Below are positions 50,135 to 58,858 of a stretch of DNA of 64,000 bases, piece after piece. A program made the translations under genes and the position numbers. Within the stretch, counting starts at the first letter, position 1. The number at the start of each line of letters is the position of its first letter. Under the pieces are notes generated by a model. That model was not told the origin of the DNA. It did no database searches and saw only the letters and a program-made list of their open reading frames with translations. Source of the DNA: JAAYUH01 sp964640995 (lineage in GTDB: Bacteria > Caldisericota > Caldisericia > B22-G15); NCBI GenBank assembly GCA_964640995.1, contig CAZXJJ010000001.1:434001-498000 (forward strand). The letters are read 5' to 3'.

Positions 50135-52462
50135 ATGAATGAACATAATTATATTGGAGAAGAGATTAATAGGTTAGATGGAATGCTTAAGGTTTCAGGA
50201 AAAGCAATTTACGCAAATGACTTGAACTTCCCAGATCTTCTTTATGCGAGAGTTTTAACAAGTCCTCTTTCACATGCAAAAATAAAATCAATAGATATAG
50301 AGGAGGCAAAAAGGGTTGAGGGTGTTAGATCTATTGTTTTAGGAAAAGATTATCCAATTCTTTTTGGAATATACCTTGGTGATAAACCACCTCTTGCAAT
50401 AGATAAGGTAAGATATTTTGGTGAACCAGTTGCAGCAGTTGTTGCAGATAGTGAGGAAAATGCAGAAAAAGCAGTTAAATTAATTAAGGTTGAGTATACA
50501 CAACTTCCATTTGTTGGAAATCCACTTGATGCCCTAAAAGAGGGTGCTCCAATAATTCATGAGGAGATGGAAAAGTACTCCCATATCCCAAGCATTCATC
50601 CTGAACCCGGAACAAACATTGCAAATAGGACAAAAATAAGAAAAGGAGACATAGAAAAAGGCTTTAATGAGTCAGATGTGATTATTGAAGAAGAATTTTG
50701 TCTTCCACCTGGAGATCATGTTGCAATGGAGCCAAGAGCAGTTATTGCAGAAATTTTACCAGATGGTATGGTTGTGATTTACTCTTCAACACAGGCACCA
50801 TTTGTAGTAAGAAATCTTTTAAGTAAATTTTTTGGTATTCCACATGAAAAGATAAGAATAATTGCTCCACAAGTTGGTGGAGGTTTTGGTGGAAAAGCAG
50901 GGATTCAACTCGAGGGTTTAGCACTAATTCTCTCAAAAAGTGTAAATGGAAGAAAGGTAAAACTTGTAAATAAAAGAGAAGAAGATTTAGTTTCTTCTCC
51001 TGGAAGAATTGGAATGTATGGAAAGGTTAAAATTGGAGCAAAAAAAGATGGAAAAATTTTAGCAATGGATATTCTTTATGTTTTTGATTCAGGTGCTTAT
51101 GCAGATTATGCGGTAAATATTTCAAGAGGAGCAGCAGTTTCTTGCACAGGACCATACAATGTTCCAAATATAAGATGTGATTCTCTATGTGTTTATACAA
51201 ATCATCCTTTTGCAACTGCGTACAGAGGGTTTGGTCATATAGAACTCTCTTTTGCAGTTGAAAGAGCAATCGATATTTTGAGTAAAAAATTAAACATAGA
51301 CCCAGTTGAGTTAAGATATATAAACGCAATTAAAAAAGGAGATACAACTCCAACACAACAACTTATGGATGATTCAACAGGAGACCTAAGGAAATGTATT
51401 GAAAGAGCAAAAGAACTCATTGAGTGGGATAAGGGAAATTATATAAAAATTGATCAAAACAGAGTAAGGGCAAAAGGTTTTGCATGTTTTTGGAAACCAC
51501 CTATGATTCCCCCAAATACAGATGCTGGAGCAATTATCACTTTCAATGAAAATGGTTCAATAAATATAAATGTTGGAATTGTTGAAATTGGTTCTGGAAC
51601 TAAAACAGGCATTGCCCAAATTGTTGCATCAAAATTTAAAATTGATATTTCAAAGGTAAATATTGTTTCAGAAGTTATAACAGATAGGTCACCACATGAT
51701 TGGACAACTGCTGCAAGTAGATCTCTTGTTATGGCTGGAAGAGCAGTTATTGAAGCATGCGATGATGCGATAAATCAAATAAAAGAGGTCGCATCCCAAG
51801 TTTTAAGATGCCCTAAAGAAGATTTAGATTTAAAAGATGGTAAAGTTTTTGTAATTGGTGCAGAACATAAATATTTGGAACTTAAAGACATAGTTTTAGG
51901 TTATGTTTATCCTAATGGAAATGCAATTGGTGGTCCAATTATTGGAAGGGGAAAATATATATCAAGATTTTTAACAGATATAGATAAGGAAACTGGAAAA
52001 GGGGAGCCATCACTTGAATATACTATGGGTGCAGAAGCAGTTGAAGTTGAAGTAAATCTTAGAGATGGAAATTATAAAATTTTAAAAGCAGTTTGTGTTC
52101 TTGATGCTGGTAAAGTTATAAATAAAAAACTTGCGAAAAATCAATTTATTGGTGGAATTGAAATGGCAATTGGCTTTACAACAACAGAGGGGTTTGTTTT
52201 TGATTCAAGAGAAAGAGTTTTAAATTACACTTTAAGAGATTTTAAAATTCCAAGATTTGGTGAACACCCAGAATATTTAATTGATTTTGTTGAGACACCT
52301 CAACATGATGGACCTTATGGAGCAAGAGGAATTGGAGAGGAAGCGATTCTTGGAATACCAGGCGCACTTTCAAATGCAATATCAAGAGCAATTGGTAAAG
52401 AAATCAAGAGATTACCCATAACTTTTGAGAGAGTTTTTTTAAAAACAAGGGAGGAAAAATGA
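50135..52462 (+). CDS. molybdenum hydroxylase large subunit, operon 2
   Basis: 775 residues, xanthine dehydrogenase/aldehyde oxidoreductase-type large subunit. NRLDGMLKVSGKAIYAND begins domain 1. The cofactor loops are IAPQVGGGFGGKAGIQLEGL, ATAYRGFGHIELSFAVERA, GIVEIGSGTKTGIAQIVA and TTAASRSLVMAGRA. GPYGARGIGEEAILGIPGAL carries the catalytic Glu. It differs clearly from the operon 1 copy (GARGIGEE against GLKSVAEI), so the two enzymes likely act on different substrates. Order here is large, FAD, Fe-S; in operon 1 it is FAD, Fe-S, large. Confidence 0.94.
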   Translation: MNEHNYIGEEINRLDGMLKVSGKAIYANDLNFPDLLYARVLTSPLSHAKIKSIDIEEAKRVEGVRSIVLGKDYPILFGIYLGDKPPLAIDKVRYFGEPVAAVVADSEENAEKAVKLIKVEYTQLPFVGNPLDALKEGAPIIHEEMEKYSHIPSIHPEPGTNIANRTKIRKGDIEKGFNESDVIIEEEFCLPPGDHVAMEPRAVIAEILPDGMVVIYSSTQAPFVVRNLLSKFFGIPHEKIRIIAPQVGGGFGGKAGIQLEGLALILSKSVNGRKVKLVNKREEDLVSSPGRIGMYGKVKIGAKKDGKILAMDILYVFDSGAYADYAVNISRGAAVSCTGPYNVPNIRCDSLCVYTNHPFATAYRGFGHIELSFAVERAIDILSKKLNIDPVELRYINAIKKGDTTPTQQLMDDSTGDLRKCIERAKELIEWDKGNYIKIDQNRVRAKGFACFWKPPMIPPNTDAGAIITFNENGSININVGIVEIGSGTKTGIAQIVASKFKIDISKVNIVSEVITDRSPHDWTTAASRSLVMAGRAVIEACDDAINQIKEVASQVLRCPKEDLDLKDGKVFVIGAEHKYLELKDIVLGYVYPNGNAIGGPIIGRGKYISRFLTDIDKETGKGEPSLEYTMGAEAVEVEVNLRDGNYKILKAVCVLDAGKVINKKLAKNQFIGGIEMAIGFTTTEGFVFDSRERVLNYTLRDFKIPRFGEHPEYLIDFVETPQHDGPYGARGIGEEAILGIPGALSNAISRAIGKEIKRLPITFERVFLKTREEK

Positions 52463-53289
52463 TTTCTAAAGATTTTATTTATATAAAGCCAGATAATTTA
52501 AAAGAAGCATATGAGGCTTGTAAAAATTTTGAGCAAAAAGGAGAATCTCCTTATTATTTAAGTGGTGGAACTGAAGTTGTTACCTTTTCAAGAAAAGGAG
52601 TTCTCTCTCCTGATGTTTTAATCGATTTAAAAAAGATAAAAGAGTGCTCTGAAATTTATTTTGATAATGGAAATTTAGTTATTGGTTCTGCTGTTCCTTT
52701 AAATGTGTTGATTGACTCAAATTATTCTAAAATATTTTCAAAATCAATAAAATTTATTGCGGATAGAACAACAAGAAATAGAATTACAGTTGGAGGAAAT
52801 GTTGTTGGTCAACTTCCATATAGAGAAGTAGTTCTTCCAATGCTTCTTCTTGATGCAGAAATAAAAATTTTTGGTTCAGATGGATTAAAGGAAGAGAATA
52901 TTAACAAAGTTTTTGATAAGAATTTAAAGATAAACAAAGGAGATATTGTTGTTCAATTTTTAATCAAAAAAGAAAACCTTAACTTAGATTTTTATTATGA
53001 TAGAAAAGTTTTTTACTCAAGGGTTGATTATCCTATAGTTTCTATTCTTTTTGTTAAAGATGAAAAATTAAAAATGGCAATTACTGGTGCCTTTAGTTTT
53101 CCATTGAGAGATATAGAAAGTGAAGAAATAATAAATAGAAATGATTTAAATTTAAATGAAAAAGTCGAAAAATTAGTTCAGAATTTCTTACCACTTTTTA
53201 AATCAGATTTCAGAGCATCAAAGGAATATAGAATTGAATTATTTAAAATAATTTTAAGCGATGCTTTAAAATATTTTGGAGGTAATTAA
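52459..53289 (+). CDS. molybdenum hydroxylase FAD subunit, operon 2
   Basis: 276 residues. The FAD loops are YLSGGTEVVTFSRKG and RNRITVGGNVVGQLPY, and the C terminus FRASKEYRIELFKIIL matches operon 1's subunit. It overlaps the large-subunit gene by 4 nt and is 2 nt before the Fe-S gene. It transfers electrons to NAD, ferredoxin or another acceptor; which cannot be read from sequence. Confidence 0.93.
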   Translation: MISKDFIYIKPDNLKEAYEACKNFEQKGESPYYLSGGTEVVTFSRKGVLSPDVLIDLKKIKECSEIYFDNGNLVIGSAVPLNVLIDSNYSKIFSKSIKFIADRTTRNRITVGGNVVGQLPYREVVLPMLLLDAEIKIFGSDGLKEENINKVFDKNLKINKGDIVVQFLIKKENLNLDFYYDRKVFYSRVDYPIVSILFVKDEKLKMAITGAFSFPLRDIESEEIINRNDLNLNEKVEKLVQNFLPLFKSDFRASKEYRIELFKIILSDALKYFGGN

Positions 53290-53291
53290 CA

Positions 53292-53759
53292 ATGAAAGTT
53301 TATGAAGGTTATTTTGAGAAATTGTTAAATATAAATGGTGAAAGAAAGAAAGTTATAATTAAATCTAATGAAACACTTTTAAGAGTTATAAGAGAAAAGT
53401 TAGGATTAACAGGGACAAAAATTGGTTGTGAAAATGGAGATTGTGGAGCATGTACAGTTCTAATAAATGGTATACCTTATAAATCATGCATGATACTTGC
53501 AATTGAATTAGAAGATGAAGATGAAATAACAACAATTGAAGGAATAAATGATGAAAATATAAAAAGAGCATTTATAGAAGAGGAAGGTTTTCAATGTGGT
53601 TTTTGCACATCTGGATTTATAGTTAATGTTTATTCTCTATTGAGAAAATTTGAAAAACCAGATAATGAAACAATAAGAGATTATCTTGAAAGTAATCTAT
53701 GTAGATGTACAGGATATGCTGGAATTGAAAATGCAGTTAAAAGGTTAATAAATAAATGA
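53292..53759 (+). CDS. molybdenum hydroxylase [2Fe-2S] subunit, operon 2
   Basis: 155 residues with two 2Fe-2S clusters: GCENGDCGACTVLINGIPYK plus SCMI, and QCGFCTSGFIVN plus NLCRCTGY. All eight Cys are seen. The gene overlaps the GDPD gene by 4 nt, so the phosphodiesterase is probably part of the same transcript. Confidence 0.96.
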   Translation: MKVYEGYFEKLLNINGERKKVIIKSNETLLRVIREKLGLTGTKIGCENGDCGACTVLINGIPYKSCMILAIELEDEDEITTIEGINDENIKRAFIEEEGFQCGFCTSGFIVNVYSLLRKFEKPDNETIRDYLESNLCRCTGYAGIENAVKRLINK

Positions 53760-54700
53760 TAATAATTGGACATAGGGGATATTTTTATGAAATAGAGAAT
53801 ACAATTCCAAGTTTTATTAAAGCATTCGAATTAGGAGCAGAAGGTATTGAGGTTGATATACAGAAAACTCTTGATGATAAAATAGTAATATCACATGACT
53901 CAAACCTAAAAAGAGTTTTTGGAATTGATTTTGATATAAGAAAAAATCATTTTAATTCTCTTAAAAAATTAAATTTAAAAGAGAGTGTTCCAACATTAGA
54001 AGAAACTTTAGAATTAGTAAGGGATAAAAATAAATTTATTGATGTTGAAATAAAAAATCAAGAAGATTTTAAATTAACTTTAGAATTGATAAAAAAATTT
54101 AATTATAAAGATGTTATTGTGTCATCTTTTTACCACAATAAGATTTTTGAATTTAAAAATTTATATCCAGAAACTAATTTTGCATATTTATATTTTCATC
54201 TTCCAAAAAATATAGATGATTATTTAAGAGAAGTTCAATTTATTAAGCCGAATATAAACTATTTAGTTGAGGAATATAAAAAACATTCATCAAATATTAT
54301 TTCATGGGTTGTTAATGAGAAAGATGATATTGAATTTGTTAAAAATTTTAAACCCTTTGGTGTAATAACTGATTTTCCAGATAAGTTTTTTGAGACAAAA
54401 TCAATAAATTCAAATATATCTAATTTTTTAAAAACAGTTCTAAAAGAAGAAAGTAGAATTTGTGAAAATGAGATATATTTAAAACTTATAAATTCTTTTA
54501 TCGATCTGACAGTTGAGAAAATTGAACTGAATGATTCTGAAATTAAAGTTGAAGAAGGTTTTCCAATTAATTGGAGAGTTGGTAAAGAAATAAGTTTAAA
54601 ATTAGATAATTTTTCAAGAGAAGATAAAATAAAATATAAAATAAAGGAGTTTGGAGTTATAGAAATTAAAATAGATGATTTATTTAAATTTTTAACCTAA
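53756..54700 (+). CDS. glycerophosphodiester phosphodiesterase
   Basis: 314 residues. GHRGYFYEIENTIPSF (catalytic HRG with first His), GAEGIEVDIQKTLDD and ISHDSNLKRVFG are the GDPD catalytic motifs, and IDVEIKN holds the metal-binding Glu. No signal peptide, so cytoplasmic. Residues after about 225 form a C-terminal extension beyond the usual ~240-residue domain; its role is unknown. The gene is tied by 4-nt overlap to the hydroxylase operon, an unusual coupling, and ends overlapping the convergent OYE pseudogene by 9 nt. Confidence 0.92.
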   Translation: MIIIGHRGYFYEIENTIPSFIKAFELGAEGIEVDIQKTLDDKIVISHDSNLKRVFGIDFDIRKNHFNSLKKLNLKESVPTLEETLELVRDKNKFIDVEIKNQEDFKLTLELIKKFNYKDVIVSSFYHNKIFEFKNLYPETNFAYLYFHLPKNIDDYLREVQFIKPNINYLVEEYKKHSSNIISWVVNEKDDIEFVKNFKPFGVITDFPDKFFETKSINSNISNFLKTVLKEESRICENEIYLKLINSFIDLTVEKIELNDSEIKVEEGFPINWRVGKEISLKLDNFSREDKIKYKIKEFGVIEIKIDDLFKFLT

Positions 54701-55732
54701 TTCCTCTTTTGCTTTCTGAATCCAGTTTTTGTCAGCAAGAAGTGCTCTTCCAATTCCAACTGTATCACAATACCCATTTTCAATTAATAAATTAGCAAAT
54801 TGAGGTGTTTTTATTCCACCTGTTAAATTAATAGGAATTTTAACTAACTCTTTTAATCTTTTGCTATAATCTTTAAAATAACCCTCATATTTCCATAATT
54901 CTTTTGGCCTACTACCAGAATATCCCCCTGTTACATCTATCATGTCAACTTTAAAGGATACTTCTTTTCCAATCAATAAACCATCTTCTAATGTTAATCC
55001 ATCATCAAAAAATTTATATTGTGGTGGATTATCTGATAAAGGTAATCTTACCGAAATTAGTGTGTCTTTTGCTTTTAATTTTATTTCTTCAATTATTTCA
55101 AAAAGAATTCTTGCTCTATTTAAAGGAGTCCCACCATATTCATCTTTTCTTTTATTAATCATTGGAGATAAAAATTGATTAATTAAAAAAAACCATGTCC
55201 TGCATAAATTTCTATTATATCATACCCTGCTTCTTTTGCTCTTCTACCTGCCTCACCAAATAAAAAAACAATTTCTCTTATTTTTTCTTTTGGTAAATCC
55301 TCCTCAATAATAGATTTTAATGGTTTTCTTATGTCCTCATTATCTTCAAAAACAAAATCACTTTCATCTTTATTCATTAACATATTTTTAAGTTCTGGTA
55401 TTTCAAATAAATTTGCTCCTAAATGATTTATTTCAATAGCAATTTTTACTCCATTTTTATGAACCTCTTCAACAAGTTTTTTTATGTCCCTCAATAAAGA
55501 TATTTTCAGAAAGTAAAAGTTGATTTGGCATAACTCTTGATTCCTTTGAGATAAAAGCATTCTCAGTAATTATTAACCCCATTCCAAGTTTTGCCATGTT
55601 AACATAGTAATTTAAAACTAGCTCATTTACAAAACCACCTTTTTCATTATTTTTTACAGCAATCGGTGGCATTACAATTCTATTATTAAGAACCATATTT
55701 CCTATTTGAATTTTTTCAAAAAGTTTACTCAT
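54692..55732 (-). pseudogene. frameshifted NADH:flavin oxidoreductase (old yellow enzyme family)
   Basis: Three frame pieces (55732 to about 55469, 55560-55183 and 55162-54692) give one ~345-residue OYE-like protein. MSKLFEKIQIGNMVLNNRIV and MPPIAVKNNEKGG start it; IAIEINHLGANLFEIPELKN and GRRAKEAGYDIIEIYAGHGFF lie in the middle; FLSPMINKRKDEYGGTPLNR and VDMIDVTGGYSG at the end. The lesions are an extra A in the run at 55477-55483 (seven, six expected) and a missing base in the run at 55185-55192 (eight, nine expected). No nonsense substitutions are seen, so sequencing error or slippage remains possible. Confidence 0.8.
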
Positions 55733-56130
55733 AAAAACCTCCTTTTCTTAACTGATTTTAACAAAGTTTTGATCTCTTTTAAATTTTTTGAATGAAATAA
55801 ATGCGATTTACATTTACAATCAGAAGAACCAAACCTTTCTATAAAAATAAAATTATTTTGATAGAAAATTTTTGAAATTTCACACTCTTCATAATTTTCA
55901 ATTAAATATACTAACTTAATTTCAAAACTTTTGTTATTTGTTAAATAATCAATATACCAATGTAATTTCTTTTCTTTTTTGAGGTGTCTTTCAACTCTTA
56001 AATTTACATTTCTTTTTGCACTTCCTGTATAGATGTAATATCCTTTTTTGAAATTTATAAGTCCCAAACTACCAATATTTATTGATAAATCTCTTTTTAG
56101 TTGTAAAATTAATATGTATGTTTTAAACAT
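55729..56130 (-). CDS. GIY-YIG/DUF123-domain protein
   Basis: 133 residues. GYYIYTGSAKRNVNLRVERH, LHWYIDYLT and FGSSDCKCKSHLFH follow the DUF123 pattern (GIY-YIG-like domain often fused to endonuclease III in archaea and some bacteria), so it is likely a small nuclease-related or DNA-repair protein. No fused glycosylase here. It overlaps the OYE pseudogene start by 4 nt and has no SD; a TAAAAT box lies close to the ATG. Confidence 0.88.
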   Translation of the reverse strand: MFKTYILILQLKRDLSINIGSLGLINFKKGYYIYTGSAKRNVNLRVERHLKKEKKLHWYIDYLTNNKSFEIKLVYLIENYEECEISKIFYQNNFIFIERFGSSDCKCKSHLFHSKNLKEIKTLLKSVKKRRFL

Positions 56131-56173
56131 TATTTTTATTTTATTATGATTTGGGGAATTTAAGGAGGGTTTT

Positions 56174-56866
56174 ATGCATCAAAAGATTAGAGAAATAACA
56201 CTTGTTGGAGTTTTAGGAGCAATTACAATTATTTTAGGATTTACTCAATGGGGATACATACCTCTTCCAACTCCTGCAGGTGCAGCAACAATTATGCATC
56301 TTCCTGTAATTATAACTGGTATTGTATTAGGTGCAAAATATGGAGCACTTGTTGGAGTTATTTTTGGAATTTCTGTTGTTTATGCTTTTGGTTCTATGTT
56401 TCCAATATGGGTTTTATTTCCTGCAAGACCCCTTATTGGTATTTTTTCAGCAATTGTATTTTATTCAATGTATAAGATTCTTAAACAAGAAAAAAAGATA
56501 AATTCGATATTAACTCATCTATCATTAACTATTATTTTATTTTTAATTTTATTTTGGATCATTAAACAATATTTAAAATCACCTTTTATCTCTGCACCTA
56601 TTGCTTTAATCCCAGCAATCTTATTTTACTTATACATCTCAAAAGGAAAACCACTATTTGTTTCTTTAACTCTTGCATCTTTTATTGGAAGTATGACTAA
56701 TACAGTAATAACTCTTGGTTTAGGAGTTATTTTTAAAGTTATAAACATTCAACAAGCAATAAGTGTTGGAATTTTACATGGAATTCCAGAGGCAGTGGTT
56801 GCAATGGTTGTTTGTGTTCCAGTTTCTTTTTATCTTTTAAAATTTCTTAAAAAAGATTTTATTTAA
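56174..56866 (+). CDS. ECF transporter S component
   Basis: 230 residues, about six membrane segments. LVGVLGAITIILGFTQWGYI, GAATIMHLPVIITGIVLGAK and FPARPLIGIFSAIVFY are typical of ECF substrate-binding (S) subunits, which capture vitamins such as pantothenate, folate or pyridoxine-like compounds and work with the shared A/A'/T module. No module gene is in the window. Vitamin identity cannot be assigned. SD AAGGAGG precedes the ATG. Its 3' end overlaps the convergent SDH gene by 8 nt. Confidence 0.88.
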   Translation: MHQKIREITLVGVLGAITIILGFTQWGYIPLPTPAGAATIMHLPVIITGIVLGAKYGALVGVIFGISVVYAFGSMFPIWVLFPARPLIGIFSAIVFYSMYKILKQEKKINSILTHLSLTIILFLILFWIIKQYLKSPFISAPIALIPAILFYLYISKGKPLFVSLTLASFIGSMTNTVITLGLGVIFKVINIQQAISVGILHGIPEAVVAMVVCVPVSFYLLKFLKKDFI

Positions 56867-57782
56867 TATCTACCCACCCACCAGCTATGGGAAATTCAAT
56901 TATTTTCCCATCTTCAACTCTTTTATCAAAGATCTGAATAAATAATGATGTTGAATTAACTGTTTCTATTGCAGCGATATTTACCTTCTTTACTTCTCTA
57001 TTAAATTGAGCATCAAATATGTAAGGAACTCTTGGATTAAAAAGCACCATATATTGAATATATAAATCCCACATAAGTTTATCAAGTTCCTCAGTTGCAA
57101 ATAAAACCTTATCTTTCAAAATCTCTTTTGCTTCATCCCTTGTTATTAAATAGTTATGTGATGGCAAACCTCCTGATAATAACTCTATAATTTTTTCTTT
57201 TTCCTCTTCACTATAATTACTGTGAGAAAGTAATCTATTCATAATATGTTTAATTAATGACCAAGATCTATTTACTGTACCAATAACAAGTGGGTGTAAA
57301 TTTTCTAATAAACTTTTGAAAACCTCTTCCTTTTTTTCAACACCAAATTTATCTACAAATTTAAAAAAAGAGATTAAATCTTGAACAGCAACAAAAATTA
57401 TTTCACCTTTTGGATCTTTTGGATTAAGAGGTGATCTTGTTTGAGGGTCAACTGGAGTAAGTTCTGCCATTTTTCCCATAACAATTTCATCTGCTCCAAT
57501 TGCAATTAAAGTTCCAGCAGAATGCGCTCTGTAAGGAATAAGAACTGAAAATTGATTTGAAAATTCCCTCATAATTGAAACTATTTTTGGAGGTATCTCA
57601 AGGATTCCTCCAAATGCGTGTAAGAATAGGTCTAATTTTTCAACTTTACCAATAAATCTTAAGTGGTTGTATAGAACCTCAACTGCATCTTGAGCAATAT
57701 TTGAATTTGGTCCTAGAAAATAAACTAGAAATTTAGAATTTCTCACTTTCTCTATTTCTCTAATTAAATTTTTTCTATCCAT
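56859..57782 (-). CDS. SDH family serine protease (serine dehydrogenase proteinase, ClpP class)
   Basis: 307 residues, PF01972-type. YRAHSAGTLIAIGADEIVMG contains the nucleophile Ser88 on the ClpP-like crotonase fold, and PVDPQTRSPL and GGLPSHNYLITRDEAKEI are characteristic. The fold relates to periplasmic/cytoplasmic signal-peptide-peptidase-like proteases; targets are unknown. It is last in the Asp23-fakA-fakB-lonB-tsaE-tsaB operon. AGGAGG precedes the ATG. Confidence 0.9.
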   Translation of the reverse strand: MDRKNLIREIEKVRNSKFLVYFLGPNSNIAQDAVEVLYNHLRFIGKVEKLDLFLHAFGGILEIPPKIVSIMREFSNQFSVLIPYRAHSAGTLIAIGADEIVMGKMAELTPVDPQTRSPLNPKDPKGEIIFVAVQDLISFFKFVDKFGVEKKEEVFKSLLENLHPLVIGTVNRSWSLIKHIMNRLLSHSNYSEEEKEKIIELLSGGLPSHNYLITRDEAKEILKDKVLFATEELDKLMWDLYIQYMVLFNPRVPYIFDAQFNREVKKVNIAAIETVNSTSLFIQIFDKRVEDGKIIEFPIAGGWVDIK

Positions 57783-57797
57783 AAAATTTTCCTCCTA

Positions 57798-58409
57798 TTA
57801 TTTGTATCTTTTAAATATTGATTCTGTGTCTCTTAAATATAGGGGATTTAAAGTTTTATAATCATCTATTTGACCATTTTTTAATTTTTTAAATCCAATT
57901 TTTCCAAGAATATATGTTTCAATTTTTAAATTAATTCCATTTCCAAATTCATTAAACAAATAGTATTCAGGGAATATTAATATTTTCTCTTTTGAAATTT
58001 TAAGTAATTCATTTTGCTTAATTATTTTTATATTTTCTCCATCAAAAACAAAAAGTTCTTTTAATCCTGCATTAATAACTATTAAATAATTTTTTATTTT
58101 AATTTCTTCTTTTAAAACTTCAAAAGCATCAACAGTAACAATTGGAGTTTTAAATATATAATTGATTGTTTTTGCAAAAGTAAAACCTATTCTTAATCCT
58201 GTAAATGAACCTGGACCTGATAAAATAGTTAAAAAATCTAAATCGTATAGTTTTTTATTTGAATTTTTTAAAATAAAATCAATGCCAATTATATGGTCAT
58301 TTTTTCTTATATCACTATAAGACCATAAATATGAAGACAAAAGTTTATCATCTTCTATAAGAGAAACTCCGTAAGGCTCTATTGCTGTATTTAATGAAAT
58401 TTGAAGCAT
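57798..58409 (-). CDS. tsaB: tRNA threonylcarbamoyladenosine biosynthesis protein TsaB
   Basis: 203 residues. ISLNTAIEPYGVSLIEDDK and LTILSGPGSFTGLRIGFTFA match TsaB, the inactive paralogue of TsaD that forms the t6A37 synthesis complex. It overlaps tsaE by 19 nt, a close pairing within the t6A pathway. tsaD and rimI, often next to it, are not present here. Confidence 0.93.
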   Translation of the reverse strand: MLQISLNTAIEPYGVSLIEDDKLLSSYLWSYSDIRKNDHIIGIDFILKNSNKKLYDLDFLTILSGPGSFTGLRIGFTFAKTINYIFKTPIVTVDAFEVLKEEIKIKNYLIVINAGLKELFVFDGENIKIIKQNELLKISKEKILIFPEYYLFNEFGNGINLKIETYILGKIGFKKLKNGQIDDYKTLNPLYLRDTESIFKRYK

Positions 58410-58858
58410 CTTTTTATTAGTTCCTCTCCATTAAATGTTATAATTATTTTTCTTCTACTATCATTTAAAATTTTTATATTTATTTCAATTAAATCAAAAT
58501 TTTTAAAAAATTCCTCAACTTTATCTGCCCATTCAATAACAACAACACCTTTTTCTAAAAATTCATTTAATCCAAGCTCAAAAATTTCTATACCATCAAT
58601 TCTATAAAGATCAATATGATAAAGTGTTAACTTCCCTCCTTTTAATTCATTAACAATTATAAAAGAAGGAGATTTTATCTCTTCTATTACTCCAATTCCC
58701 TTTCCTATTCCTTTAATAAAAGTTGATTTACCTGCTCCAAGTTCACCTTTTATAAGAATTAAATCACCAATTTGTAAGCAACTTGATAACTTTTTTCCTA
58801 AATCTATTGTTTCAAAACTACTTTTTGTTTTTATCTCTACTTTTTTTCTCTTCACCAA
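58391..58858 (-). CDS. tsaE: tRNA threonylcarbamoyladenosine biosynthesis ATPase TsaE
   Basis: 155 residues. Walker A GELGAGKSTFIKGIGKG, SPSFIIVNELKGG, LYHIDLYRIDG and VVIEWADKVEEFF are TsaE motifs. It drives turnover of the TsaBDE complex. The start (TTG 58858 or GTG 58855) lies 38-41 nt inside the lonB gene in another frame, a longer overlap than others in this operon. Both starts are non-ATG and no SD is obvious. Confidence 0.94.
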   Translation of the reverse strand: MVKRKKVEIKTKSSFETIDLGKKLSSCLQIGDLILIKGELGAGKSTFIKGIGKGIGVIEEIKSPSFIIVNELKGGKLTLYHIDLYRIDGIEIFELGLNEFLEKGVVVIEWADKVEEFFKNFDLIEINIKILNDSRRKIIITFNGEELIKRCFKFH

